This document shows, in pieces, positions 34,490 to 45,669 of a stretch of 64,000 nucleotides of DNA. Within the stretch, counting starts at the first letter, position 1; the number at the start of each line of letters is the position of its first letter. The notes below the pieces were generated by a model. That model made no database searches, was not told where the DNA came from, and saw only the letters and a list, made by a program, of their open reading frames with translations. Source of the stretch: Agrobacterium tumefaciens (GTDB lineage: Bacteria; Pseudomonadota; Alphaproteobacteria; Rhizobiales; Rhizobiaceae); the NCBI RefSeq assembly GCF_013337285.1, contig NZ_SUPW01000003.1, positions 62,001 to 126,000 of the forward strand, in the 5' to 3' direction. The position numbers and the translations under genes were made by a program.

Positions 34490-36007
34490 CTACAGGTCGA
34501 TCAGGCTCTTGCCCGTCATTTCCGGGGGCAGCTGCACGTTCATCAGTTGCAGCAAGGTGGGCGCAACATCGGCAAGAATGCCGTCATGCAGCTTTGCACC
34601 CTGCGGGCCGCCAAACAGGATCACCGGCACCGGATTGGTGGTATGCGCCGTGTGCGGGCCGCCGGTCACAGGGTCAACCATGGTTTCGCAATTACCATGG
34701 TCGGCAATCACCAGCATCGCGCCGCCGACTTTTTCCAGAGCAGCAACGACCGCGGCAAGTCCGCGATCCACAGCTTCGCAGGCCTTGATCGCCGCTTGCA
34801 GATCACCTGTATGGCCGACCATGTCCGGATTGGCGAAATTGGTGACGATCAGATCATAACCCTTGCCGATCGCCTCGACGAATTTCTCCGTCACTTCAGG
34901 CGCACTCATTTCCGGCTGCAGATCATAAGTCGCGACCTTCGGAGACTTCGGCATGAAGCGGTCTTCGCCCACCTCCGGCTCTTCCTTGCCGCCATTCAGG
35001 AAGAAGGTAACATGCGGATATTTTTCGGTTTCGGCGAGACGGAACTGCGTCAGCCCTTGTTTTGCAACCCATGCGCCCAGCGTATTGGCGATATCGCGCT
35101 TCGGATAGGCCGTCGTCATGAAAGCAGCGTGCCGGGTGGAATATTCCACCATGCCAAGCAATGCCGAAAGCACCGGCTTTTCACGGGCAAAACCATCAAA
35201 ATCATCCGCACCGATGGCAAGCAGGATTTCACGGGCGCGGTCGGCGCGGAAATTCAGGCAGAACAACCCGTCGCCGGCCTTGAAACCCTCATAACCATCG
35301 ATCACCGTCGGCAGGATGAATTCATCTGTCACATTGTTCTTGTAGCTCTGCGCGACCGCGCTCACCGCATCCGACGCATGTTCGCCCTTGCCGAGAACCA
35401 TGGCGTCATAGGCCTTTTCAACGCGCTCCCAGCGGTTGTCGCGATCCATCGCATAATAACGGCCAATCACGGTGCCGATGCTGGCGCCTTGCGGCAGGCT
35501 CGCCACGAGCGCTGCCACAAAATCTTCTGCCGATTGCGGCGCAACATCGCGGCCATCGGTGATGGCATGCACGACGACCTTCACACCGTGGCTGATCATC
35601 AGCTTCACCGCCGCCTGGCCGTGGAGAATATGGCCATGGACGCCGCCATCGGAAACGACGCACATCAGATGCGCTACGCCGCCCGCGGTCTTTACCTTGG
35701 CGGCGAAATCAAGCATCGCCGCATTGCGGAAAAAGCTGCCATCTTCGATCGCCAGATCGATCTGGCCGAGATCCATGGCAACGATGCGGCCGGCACCGAT
35801 ATTGGTATGGCCGACTTCGGAATTGCCCATCTGCCCGGTGGGCAGGCCGACATTCGGGCCGAAAGTGGTCAGCGTCGCATTCGGACAGGTGGCGAAAAGC
35901 CGGTCCATGGTGGGCGTGTTCGCCAGAACAGGCGCATTGCTGGATTTGTCCTCGCTTAAGCCCCAGCCATCGAGAATAGTCAGGACAACGGGTTTGGGAG
36001 TGCGCAT
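34490..36007 (-). CDS. gpmI: 2,3-bisphosphoglycerate-independent phosphoglycerate mutase
   Basis: This 505-residue alkaline-phosphatase-superfamily enzyme interconverts 3- and 2-phosphoglycerate using two manganese ions. Visible are LDGWG with metal ligand D13, the phosphoserine motif GQMGNSEVGHTN with S63, ITDGRD, the late NFANPDMVGHTG and IADHGN. Length matches the usual 505-515 residues. The start at 36007 gives the canonical N-terminus; the frame extends to 36148 without homology. It is a lone central-metabolism gene between a sulfide-stress operon and the branched-chain operon, with no operon partner. Confidence 0.95.
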   Translation of the reverse strand: MRTPKPVVLTILDGWGLSEDKSSNAPVLANTPTMDRLFATCPNATLTTFGPNVGLPTGQMGNSEVGHTNIGAGRIVAMDLGQIDLAIEDGSFFRNAAMLDFAAKVKTAGGVAHLMCVVSDGGVHGHILHGQAAVKLMISHGVKVVVHAITDGRDVAPQSAEDFVAALVASLPQGASIGTVIGRYYAMDRDNRWERVEKAYDAMVLGKGEHASDAVSAVAQSYKNNVTDEFILPTVIDGYEGFKAGDGLFCLNFRADRAREILLAIGADDFDGFAREKPVLSALLGMVEYSTRHAAFMTTAYPKRDIANTLGAWVAKQGLTQFRLAETEKYPHVTFFLNGGKEEPEVGEDRFMPKSPKVATYDLQPEMSAPEVTEKFVEAIGKGYDLIVTNFANPDMVGHTGDLQAAIKACEAVDRGLAAVVAALEKVGGAMLVIADHGNCETMVDPVTGGPHTAHTTNPVPVILFGGPQGAKLHDGILADVAPTLLQLMNVQLPPEMTGKSLIDL

Positions 36008-36170
36008 GGGAGGACCTTCTTCTTCATTCGGTTGCCGGCGGACAGCGAAGCGTTGGGCACCGGAGCGCCCCCGTCCGCCACTATGATCATGATGAGAAAA
36101 CACGGCTTCTCGTTCTTTCTCTTCTATACCCGAAGATCGCGAACGCAAGCCTATACCGACACCGAAACAG

Positions 36171-36198
36171 TTCCGTGAAGCCGGAGTGCTTCACGGAA
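36171..36198. terminator. 11-bp perfect hairpin downstream of the bkd operon
   Basis: TTCCGTGAAGC and GCTTCACGGAA pair perfectly around a 6-base loop just past the E2 stop at 36208. On the minus strand the T run precedes rather than follows the stem, so it is not a textbook terminator. It is nevertheless the only candidate for the end of the bkd transcript ahead of gpmI. Confidence 0.5.
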
Positions 36199-36207
36199 AA
36201 AAAGCTT

Positions 36208-37461
36208 TCAGCCGTCGATGAAGATCAGAGCCGGCTTTTCCAACAGCGCTTTGATGGCCTGGATGAAGACGGCGGCATCCCAGCCGTCGACAACCCGGTG
36301 ATCGAAGCTGGACGACAGGTTCATCATCTTGCGCGGCACGAAGCGCGTTCCATCCCAGACTGGCCGCATCATGATCTTGTTGACGCCGATGATCGCCACT
36401 TCAGGATGGTTGATGATGGGTGTCGAAACCACGCCGCCCAATGCCCCGAGCGAACTGATGGTGATGGTGGAGCCCATCAGTTCTTCCCGATGCGCCGTGC
36501 CGGTACGGGCAGCTTCGGCAACGCGTGCGACTTCGTCTGCACATTGCCAAAGGCCGAGCGTTTCGCTGTGGCGCACAACCGGAACGGTGAGGCCGGACGG
36601 TGTCTGCGTGGCGATGCCGATATGGACGGCTTCGTAATGACGGACGACACCGTTCTCATCATCGAAAGTGGCATTCATGCCGGGATGATCGGCCACTGCT
36701 TTCACCAGAGCGCACATCAGAAACGGGAGGATCGTCAGTTTCGGCTGTCCGGAACGACGATTGCCGTTCATGGTCGCGCGCAAATCCTCCAGATCGGTCA
36801 CGTCGACTTCCTCGACATAGGTGATGTGCGGAATACGGGAGGCGGAGAGCACCATCTTCTCGGCGATCTTGCGCCGCAGCCCCGTGACCTTCACTTCCTC
36901 GACGGCGCTGTCGTGGGGCGCTACGTGTTCGGGGCGTTCCGGCCGTCCCCGCACGGTTAAGAACCCATCGAGATCGGCATGGGTGATATGCCCGTCCGGC
37001 CCAGTTCCCTTGACCTTTGTGAGATCAATATCGAGATCGTCGGCACGCTGACGAACAGCGGGAGACGCCAGCGGTTTATGATGCGGTTCGGCTGGAAGTG
37101 GCGGCGGCGAATCCTCGGCGGGACGCGCAGCCGGCTGGGTTTCAACTGGTGGCGGTGCTTCCGTCATATCCGCCGGCGCTTCCGCTTCCGGCGCGTTGCC
37201 CTCGGGAGCGGCAGCAGAGACATCGGTTTCGATGCGGACGAGTGGTGCTTTCACCGGCACGGTGTTTCCGACCGTCACGGCCAGCCAGGTGACGATGCCC
37301 GCCACCGGCGACGGAATTTCGACCGTCGCCTTGTCAGTCATCACGGCGGCCAGCACCATGTCCTCATGCACCGGATCGCCCGGTTTGACGTTCCATTCCA
37401 CCAGTTCGGCTTCAGCAACGCCTTCGCCGACATCGGGCATTGTAATGGTATATTCCGCCAT
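36208..37461 (-). CDS. bkdB: Branched-chain 2-oxoacid dehydrogenase E2 (dihydrolipoamide acyltransferase)
   Basis: The 417-residue core enzyme has an N-terminal lipoyl domain with K44 in VMTDKATVEIP, a Pro/Ala/Glu-rich linker, a peripheral-subunit-binding domain (ASPAVRQRADDLDIDLTKVK), and the catalytic domain ending in FDHRVVDGWDAAVFIQ. It transfers the acyl group from the E1-bound intermediate to CoA. The start at 37461 follows GGAGG; upstream codons overlap the E1beta gene's end region. The order thiolase, acyl-CoA dehydrogenase, E1alpha, E1beta, E2 on one strand identifies it as the branched-chain rather than pyruvate complex. Confidence 0.92.
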   Translation of the reverse strand: MAEYTITMPDVGEGVAEAELVEWNVKPGDPVHEDMVLAAVMTDKATVEIPSPVAGIVTWLAVTVGNTVPVKAPLVRIETDVSAAAPEGNAPEAEAPADMTEAPPPVETQPAARPAEDSPPPLPAEPHHKPLASPAVRQRADDLDIDLTKVKGTGPDGHITHADLDGFLTVRGRPERPEHVAPHDSAVEEVKVTGLRRKIAEKMVLSASRIPHITYVEEVDVTDLEDLRATMNGNRRSGQPKLTILPFLMCALVKAVADHPGMNATFDDENGVVRHYEAVHIGIATQTPSGLTVPVVRHSETLGLWQCADEVARVAEAARTGTAHREELMGSTITISSLGALGGVVSTPIINHPEVAIIGVNKIMMRPVWDGTRFVPRKMMNLSSSFDHRVVDGWDAAVFIQAIKALLEKPALIFIDG

Positions 37462-37463
37462 AA

Positions 37464-38477
37464 TCAGGCCTCCATGACTTCGACAAGTGCGCGCCCGACG
37501 CGGGCGGGTCCGGGAAAATAGTCCCATTCCTGCGCATGCGGGTAAGGCGTATCCCAACCGGCGACACGAACGACGGGAGCCTCCAGATGATAGAAACAAT
37601 GTTCCTGCACCAGTGACACCACCTCTGCCCCGAAGCCGGAGGTCAGCGTCGCCTCATGCACCATGACGCAGCGGCCGGTCTTGGAGACGGATTTGACGAT
37701 ACTATCGAGATCAAGCGGCAGCAGGCTCCGCAGATCGATGATCTCGGCATCCACACCGGTTTCTTCCGCTGCCGCCAGCGCCACATGCACCATGGTGCCA
37801 TAAGCGATGACGGTGACAGCGTTTCCGGGGCGGCGGATTTCGGCCTTGCCGATGGGGATGGTGTAGTGCCCTTCCGGCACCTCGCTCATCTCGTGCTTGG
37901 ACCACGGTGTTACCGGCCGGTCGTGATGACCGTCGAAGGGACCGTTATAGAGTCGCTTCGGCTCCAGAAACATCACGGGATCGGGGTCTTCGATCGAGGC
38001 GATCAACAGCCCCTTGGCATCATAAGGGTTGGAGGGAACAACCACCTTCAGCCCGCAGACATGGGTGAAAAGCGCTTCCGGGCTCTGGCTATGCGTCTGC
38101 CCGCCGAAAATACCGCCGCCAGTCGGCATTCTGAGCACGATCGGGCAGGTGAAATCGCCATTGGAGCGATAACGAATGCGCGCCGCCTCCTGGGTGATCT
38201 GATCATAGGCGGGATACATGTAATCGGCGAACTGGATTTCGACACAGGGCCGCAAGCCATAAGCGGCCATGCCGATGGCCGTGCCGACAATGCCGGATTC
38301 GCTGATTGGTGCGTCGAAACAGCGGGTTTTTCCGTATTTCCCCTGCAGTCCCTGCGTGGCGCGGAAGACGCCGCCGAAATAACCCACATCTTCGCCGAAC
38401 ACCACGACATCGTCGCTGCGCTCCATGGACACATCCATGGCGCTGCGGACGGCTTCAATCATCGTCATTCTTGCCAT
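37464..38477 (-). CDS. bkdA2: Branched-chain 2-oxoacid dehydrogenase E1 beta subunit
   Basis: The 337-residue transketolase-like subunit contains FGEDVGYFGGVFRATQGL, DAPISESGIVGTAIGMA, the pyrimidine-binding strand and a C-terminal transketolase domain (HEATLTSGFGAEV). With the alpha subunit it forms the thiamine-diphosphate active site that decarboxylates the keto acids of valine, leucine and isoleucine. Spacing is 3 bp from E1alpha and 2 bp to E2, so all three are one transcript. Confidence 0.93.
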   Translation of the reverse strand: MARMTMIEAVRSAMDVSMERSDDVVVFGEDVGYFGGVFRATQGLQGKYGKTRCFDAPISESGIVGTAIGMAAYGLRPCVEIQFADYMYPAYDQITQEAARIRYRSNGDFTCPIVLRMPTGGGIFGGQTHSQSPEALFTHVCGLKVVVPSNPYDAKGLLIASIEDPDPVMFLEPKRLYNGPFDGHHDRPVTPWSKHEMSEVPEGHYTIPIGKAEIRRPGNAVTVIAYGTMVHVALAAAEETGVDAEIIDLRSLLPLDLDSIVKSVSKTGRCVMVHEATLTSGFGAEVVSLVQEHCFYHLEAPVVRVAGWDTPYPHAQEWDYFPGPARVGRALVEVMEA

Positions 38478-38480
38478 GTC

Positions 38481-40891
<2,411 letters not shown>

Positions 40892-40902
40892 CGCCGCCTC
40901 CC

Positions 40903-42072
40903 TTAATGCCGCTCAATGCCGAGCGCAGTTGCTTCACCGCCGCCGATACAGACTGCGGCCACGCCGCGCTTCAACCCGTGACGCTGCAGGGCGGCCAGCA
41001 GGGTGACAACGATCCTCGCGCCGGAAGCGCCGATCGGATGGCCGAGCGCGCAGGCCCCTCCATGCACATTCACCTTCTCATGCGGCAGATCGAGATCGCG
41101 CATCGCCGCCATCGCCACCACGGCAAAGGCCTCGTTGATTTCGAACAGATCGACATCCTTCGCCGTCCAGCCGGTTTTATCGAACAGCGTTTTCATCGCG
41201 CCGATGGGAGCTGTTGGATATCCGGCAGGGGCATCCGCATGGGAGGCCTGACCGATAATGGTCGCCAGCGGCGAAAGGCCCCGCCTTTCCGCTTCGGAGC
41301 GACGCATGAGAACGAGAGCGGCCGCACCATCGGAAATAGAACTGGAATTGGCCGCCGTCACCGTTCCGCCATCGCGAAAGGCGGGCTTCAGCTGCGGAAT
41401 TTTTTCCGGCCTTGCCTTGCCCGGTTGCTCGTCAACAATAACATCACCGACAGGCGCTATTTCCGCCTCGAACGCTCCCTCCGCGATGGCACGACGCGCC
41501 CGTTCCAGCGAGGCGAGCGCATAATCATCCTGCATGGCGCGGGTAAATTGGTAAGCTTCAGCGCAATCTTCCGCAAAAGTGCCCATCAGCCGACCCTTGT
41601 CATAGGCGTCTTCGAGACCGTCGAGAAACATATGGTCGATGACCTTGCCGTGGCCGAGACGATAACCATTTCGGGCACGATCCAGCAGATAGGGCGCATT
41701 GCTCATGCTTTCCATGCCGCCCGCAAGCACGATGGAAGAGCTTCCCGCCGCGATCTGGTCATGGCCCAGCATGATCGCCTTCATGCCCGAGCCGCACATC
41801 TTGTTGATGGTCGTTGCGCCAATCGAATTGGGAATGCCGGCGGCAATGGCTGCCTGTCTGGCGGGCGCCTGCCCCTGCCCGGCCGTAAGCACACAGCCCA
41901 TCAATACATCGTCAATATCAGAAACCGAAACAGCAGCCCGTTCGACGGCCGCACGGATCGCCGCGGCCCCAAGATCGGGTGCCGCCACCGATTTGAATTC
42001 GCCCTGGAACCCACCCATAGCAGTACGGGCGGCCCCGACGATCACGACAGGGTCATGCACAGCCAAATTCAC
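40903..42072 (-). CDS. Acetyl-CoA acetyltransferase-type thiolase
   Basis: The 389-residue thiolase has nucleophile C93 in [11 protein letters not shown]345 in GHPIGASG and C375 in AVCIGGGEA, all in the positions of Zoogloea thiolase (C89, H348, C378). It is the first gene of the bkd operon. It can cleave 2-methylacetoacetyl-CoA from isoleucine and could also act on acetoacetyl-CoA released by HMG-CoA lyase in the divergent leucine operon, linking both clusters to acetyl-CoA. Confidence 0.92.
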   Translation of the reverse strand: MNLAVHDPVVIVGAARTAMGGFQGEFKSVAAPDLGAAAIRAAVERAAVSVSDIDDVLMGCVLTAGQGQAPARQAAIAAGIPNSIGATTINKMCGSGMKAIMLGHDQIAAGSSSIVLAGGMESMSNAPYLLDRARNGYRLGHGKVIDHMFLDGLEDAYDKGRLMGTFAEDCAEAYQFTRAMQDDYALASLERARRAIAEGAFEAEIAPVGDVIVDEQPGKARPEKIPQLKPAFRDGGTVTAANSSSISDGAAALVLMRRSEAERRGLSPLATIIGQASHADAPAGYPTAPIGAMKTLFDKTGWTAKDVDLFEINEAFAVVAMAAMRDLDLPHEKVNVHGGACALGHPIGASGARIVVTLLAALQRHGLKRGVAAVCIGGGEATALGIERH

Positions 42073-42140
42073 CTCCCTTGGGCATTCTCTCGCTTGAGAA
42101 AACGACCGTCATCGCGATCTCCTCCAGACCTCGACAAAAG

Positions 42141-42219
42141 CATCGGACCGAAAAGTGTGCCGCGGTTTTCGGATAATCCGATACCAAGCAAAAACCTAGA
42201 GCGGTCCATCGCTCTAGGT
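42141..42219. repeat. Rhizobial palindromic repeat in the thiolase-bkdR divergent region
   Basis: A long imperfect inverted repeat (GCATCGGACCGAAAA ... TTTTCGGATAATCCGAT) with the GTGTGCCGCGG loop is followed by a perfect 9-bp hairpin CCTAGAGCG/CGCTCTAGG at 42196-42219. From memory, this AAAGTGTG...GCGGTTTT plus CTAGAGCG layout recurs in many rhizobial intergenic regions. It lies in the leader of the thiolase operon. Confidence 0.65.
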
Positions 42220-42255
42220 GAACGCTATCACCAACTCGAATTCATTTCAAAGCTA

Positions 42256-42289
42256 TTTTGATTGACAGTTTTTTGATTGACGATATCTT
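42256..42289 (+). promoter_or_regulatory. Promoter of the Lrp-type regulator with an 11-bp direct repeat
   Basis: TTGACA at 42262-42267, a 16-bp spacer and TATCTT at 42284-42289 give a sigma70-like promoter 39 bp before the ATG. The 11-mer TTTTGATTGAC occurs twice, at 42256-42266 and 42271-42281, 15 bp apart, so the repeat overlaps the -35 and could be an autoregulatory site. Confidence 0.65.
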
Positions 42290-42327
42290 TGATCCAACAA
42301 TTAGTCATATCATAGAGCAAATGATCC

Positions 42328-42801
42328 ATGATTGAGCTCGACAGTTTCGACCGCAAGATTCTGCATGTGCTCGGCGATGACGGGCGGGTGAGCTGGCGCG
42401 ATCTGGCAGCCCGCATCGGCCTCTCCTTCACGCCAACGCTGCGCCGCGTGCGCAAGCTGGAAGAGGAAGGCATCATTCGTGGCTATACCGCCGTGTTCGA
42501 TGAGAACCGGCTGCTCGGTAATATGGGCGTCTTCATCTCCGTCACGCTGGAACGGCAGATCAAGGAAGCGCTGACGACCTTCGAACACCATGTCGCCTCC
42601 ATTCCCGAGGTCGTGGGCGGTTACCAGACCAGCGGCAGTTCCGATTATCTGATCCACGCTATGGTGCGGGACCTGCCGCATTATCAGGAGCTACTGGATT
42701 TCCTGACCACGGTTCCCGGCGTGTCGCGCATCCAGTCCAATTTCGCCATCAAGACATTCGTGCGCCGTTCCGCCGCCTTCACCGGAGGTGACGCGCAGTA
42801 A
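42328..42801 (+). CDS. Lrp/AsnC-family regulator (BkdR-like)
   Basis: This 157-residue protein has an N-terminal helix-turn-helix (LDSFDRKILHVLGDDGRVSW, then ARIGLSFTPTLRRVRKLEEEG) and a C-terminal RAM ligand-binding domain. It is divergent from the thiolase-bkd operon and 79 bp upstream of the leucine operon. In Pseudomonas and Agrobacterium an Lrp homologue called BkdR activates bkd genes in response to branched-chain amino acids, so the same role is likely here. The gene name is not certain from sequence alone. Confidence 0.9.
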   Translation: MIELDSFDRKILHVLGDDGRVSWRDLAARIGLSFTPTLRRVRKLEEEGIIRGYTAVFDENRLLGNMGVFISVTLERQIKEALTTFEHHVASIPEVVGGYQTSGSSDYLIHAMVRDLPHYQELLDFLTTVPGVSRIQSNFAIKTFVRRSAAFTGGDAQ

Positions 42802-42880
42802 AAATGAGGGTTGCCGGCGCGGAGGAGGTGCCGGCAACTGACAAAAGGGACGGCAAACACCGTCCGGAGGAGGAGACGCG

Positions 42881-44053
42881 ATGAGTTTGAACCTCGCCGC
42901 CATTTTCGATGCCGATCTCGGCCCGGAAATCGCAGCATTGCGTGACAGCGCAAGTGCATTCGCAGACGATAAAATCGCCCCGCTGGCGGCAGAAATAGAC
43001 CGCGACGACCGTTTTCCACGCAAGCTCTGGCCAGAGATGGGTGAGCTCGGTCTGCACGGCATCACCGTTTCGGAAGAATTCGGCGGTGCCGACATGGGTT
43101 ATCTCGCCCATTGCGTGGCGATGGAGGAAATAAGCCGGGCTTCGGCTTCCATCGGCCTTTCCTATGGCGCTCATTCCAACCTCTGCATCAACCAGATCCA
43201 CCGCTGGGGAACGCAAGAGCAAAAGCACAGATATCTGCCGAAGCTGGTCTCGGGCGAACATGTCGGTTCACTCGCCATGAGCGAGACGGAAGCCGGCTCG
43301 GATGTCGTGTCGATGCGGCTGAAGGCGGAACGCAGAGACGATCGCTATGTGCTGAACGGCGCAAAAATGTGGATTACCAATGGTCACGAGGCCGATACGC
43401 TGGTGGTTTACGCCAAGACGGATATGTCCGCCGGCCCGCGCGGCATCACGGCCTTCCTGATCGAAAAGGGATTCAAGGGGTTTCGCCCGGCCCAGAAACT
43501 CGACAAACTCGGCATGCGCGGCTCACCCACATCAGAACTGGTGTTCGAGGATTGCGAGGTGCCGGAAGAAAACATTCTCGGCCGCCTCAATGACGGCGTG
43601 ACGGTGCTGATGAGCGGGCTGGATTACGAGCGGGCCGTGCTGGCCGCCGGTCCGGTCGGCATCATGCAGGCGGCCATCGACCTAGTGCTGCCCTATGCCC
43701 GCGAGCGCAAACAATTCGGCAAACCCATCGGCGAATTCCAGCTGGTGCAGGGCAAGATCGCCGATATCTACTCGTCCATGAATGCGTCGCGTGCCTATGT
43801 CTACGCCGTGGCCCGTGCCTGCGACAATGGCCGCATCACAAGGCAGGACGCGGCCGGCGCTATCCTCTTTGCCGCCGAGCGGGCGACACAGGTGGCGCTG
43901 GATGCGATCCAGCTTCTCGGCGGTTCCGGCTATGTCAATGAAAGTCCGGCCGGACGGCTGCTGCGCGACGCCAAGCTTTACGAGATCGGTGCCGGCACCA
44001 GCGAAATCCGCCGGATGCTGATCGGCCGCGAACTGGTTAAGGGCAACGGGTGA
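42881..44053 (+). CDS. liuA: Isovaleryl-CoA dehydrogenase
   Basis: The 390-residue FAD enzyme oxidises isovaleryl-CoA to 3-methylcrotonyl-CoA in leucine breakdown. Its catalytic Glu sits early, E250 in [15 protein letters not shown], while the usual late position is Gly in [12 protein letters not shown]; this relocation is diagnostic of isovaleryl-CoA dehydrogenase. GGAGGAGG precedes the start. It opens the five-gene leucine operon that ends at 49358, with the carboxylase beta gene 7 bp later. Confidence 0.95.
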   Translation: MSLNLAAIFDADLGPEIAALRDSASAFADDKIAPLAAEIDRDDRFPRKLWPEMGELGLHGITVSEEFGGADMGYLAHCVAMEEISRASASIGLSYGAHSNLCINQIHRWGTQEQKHRYLPKLVSGEHVGSLAMSETEAGSDVVSMRLKAERRDDRYVLNGAKMWITNGHEADTLVVYAKTDMSAGPRGITAFLIEKGFKGFRPAQKLDKLGMRGSPTSELVFEDCEVPEENILGRLNDGVTVLMSGLDYERAVLAAGPVGIMQAAIDLVLPYARERKQFGKPIGEFQLVQGKIADIYSSMNASRAYVYAVARACDNGRITRQDAAGAILFAAERATQVALDAIQLLGGSGYVNESPAGRLLRDAKLYEIGAGTSEIRRMLIGRELVKGNG

Positions 44054-44060
44054 GAACGCG

Positions 44061-45662
44061 ATGAAGCTTACTTCCAACCTGAACCGCGATCCCGCCTTTG
44101 CCGCCAATGTAGAGTTCATGTCGGGTCTCGTAGGCGACCTGCGACAGCACGTCGAAAAAATCTCGAAAGGCGCCGGCGAAAAGGCCCGCGAACGGCATCT
44201 TTCCCGCGGCAAATTGCTGGCGCGAGACCGCATCGAAGCGCTTCTCGATCCCGGCAGTCCATTCCTCGAATTTTCGCAATTTGCAGCTTACGAGGTCTAT
44301 GACGAACCCGTTCCCGCCGCCGGCATCATCACCGGTATCGGCCGGGTCTCAGGTCGCGAATGTGTGATCGTCGCCAATGACGCGACGGTAAAAGGCGGCA
44401 CCTATTATCCGCTGACAGTGAAAAAACATCTGCGCGCGCAGGAAATCGCCACGGAGAACCGCCTGCCCTGCATTTACCTCGTGGATTCCGGCGGCGCGAA
44501 CCTGCCCAATCAGGACGAGGTGTTTCCCGACCGCGACCATTTCGGCCGTATCTTCTACAATCAGGCCAATATGTCGGCGCAGGGCATTGCCCAGATTGCC
44601 GTGGTGATGGGCAGCTGCACGGCGGGTGGGGCCTATGTGCCAGCCATGAGCGACCAGTCCGTGATCGTCAAAAATCAGGGTACGATCTTTCTCGGCGGCC
44701 CGCCGCTGGTGAAGGCGGCAACCGGCGAGGTGGTGAGCGCGGAGGACCTCGGCGGCGCGGATGTGCATTCCCGGCAATCCGGCGTTACCGATCATTACGC
44801 CCATGACGATCGCCATGCGCTGGCGCTCACCCGGCGGATCGTCTCCACCCTCAATCGCCGCAAACAGGTAGAATTGGACATGCGCGAACCGGCGGAGCCG
44901 CTTTATCCAACCGAAGAACTTTACGGCATCGTTCCCGCCGATACGCGAAAACCCTTTGAGGTGCGCGAGATCATCGCCCGTCTGGTGGATGGTTCTGAAT
45001 TCGATGAGTTCAAGGCGCTTTACGGCACGACGCTGGTGTGCGGTTTCGCCCATATCCATGGCTATCCCGTCGGCATCATCGCTAATAACGGCATATTGTT
45101 TTCGGAATCTGCGCTGAAGGGCGCGCATTTCATCGAACTCTGCTGCCAGCGTGGCATCCCGCTGGTTTTCCTGCAGAACATCACCGGCTTCATGGTCGGC
45201 AAGGCCTATGAGGCGGGCGGTATCGCCAAGGATGGTGCCAAGCTCGTGACAGCCGTCGCCTCCGCCAAGGTGCCAAAATTCACCGTCATCATCGGCGGAT
45301 CCTTCGGGGCCGGCAATTATGGCATGTGCGGGCGGGCCTATTCACCACGCTTTCTGTGGATGTGGCCGAATGCGCGTATTTCGGTGATGGGCGGCGAACA
45401 GGCGGCTTCCGTGCTGGCGCAAATCCGGCGCGACGGCATCGAGGCCGATGGCCGCCACTGGTCGAAGGAAGGCGAAGAGGCGTTCAAGCAGCCGATCCGG
45501 GAAAAATACGAACGGGAAGGCCATCCCTATTATGCCAGTGCAAGGCTGTGGGACGACGGCATCATCGATCCGAAGGATACCCGCCTCGTACTTGGCCTCG
45601 GACTGTCGGCCGCGCTTAACGCACCGATAGAACCCACCCGTTTTGGCATATTCAGGATGTGA
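44061..45662 (+). CDS. liuB: 3-Methylcrotonyl-CoA carboxylase beta subunit (carboxyltransferase)
   Basis: This 533-residue carboxyltransferase of the biotin-dependent acyl-CoA carboxylase family contains [40 protein letters not shown], the oxyanion-hole [10 protein letters not shown] and the late [24 protein letters not shown]. This sequence set and the length fit MccB rather than propionyl-CoA carboxylase. It transfers CO2 from biotin on the alpha subunit to 3-methylcrotonyl-CoA. The alpha gene follows after 7 bp. Confidence 0.94.
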   Translation: MKLTSNLNRDPAFAANVEFMSGLVGDLRQHVEKISKGAGEKARERHLSRGKLLARDRIEALLDPGSPFLEFSQFAAYEVYDEPVPAAGIITGIGRVSGRECVIVANDATVKGGTYYPLTVKKHLRAQEIATENRLPCIYLVDSGGANLPNQDEVFPDRDHFGRIFYNQANMSAQGIAQIAVVMGSCTAGGAYVPAMSDQSVIVKNQGTIFLGGPPLVKAATGEVVSAEDLGGADVHSRQSGVTDHYAHDDRHALALTRRIVSTLNRRKQVELDMREPAEPLYPTEELYGIVPADTRKPFEVREIIARLVDGSEFDEFKALYGTTLVCGFAHIHGYPVGIIANNGILFSESALKGAHFIELCCQRGIPLVFLQNITGFMVGKAYEAGGIAKDGAKLVTAVASAKVPKFTVIIGGSFGAGNYGMCGRAYSPRFLWMWPNARISVMGGEQAASVLAQIRRDGIEADGRHWSKEGEEAFKQPIREKYEREGHPYYASARLWDDGIIDPKDTRLVLGLGLSAALNAPIEPTRFGIFRM

Positions 45663-45669
45663 GGCGACG

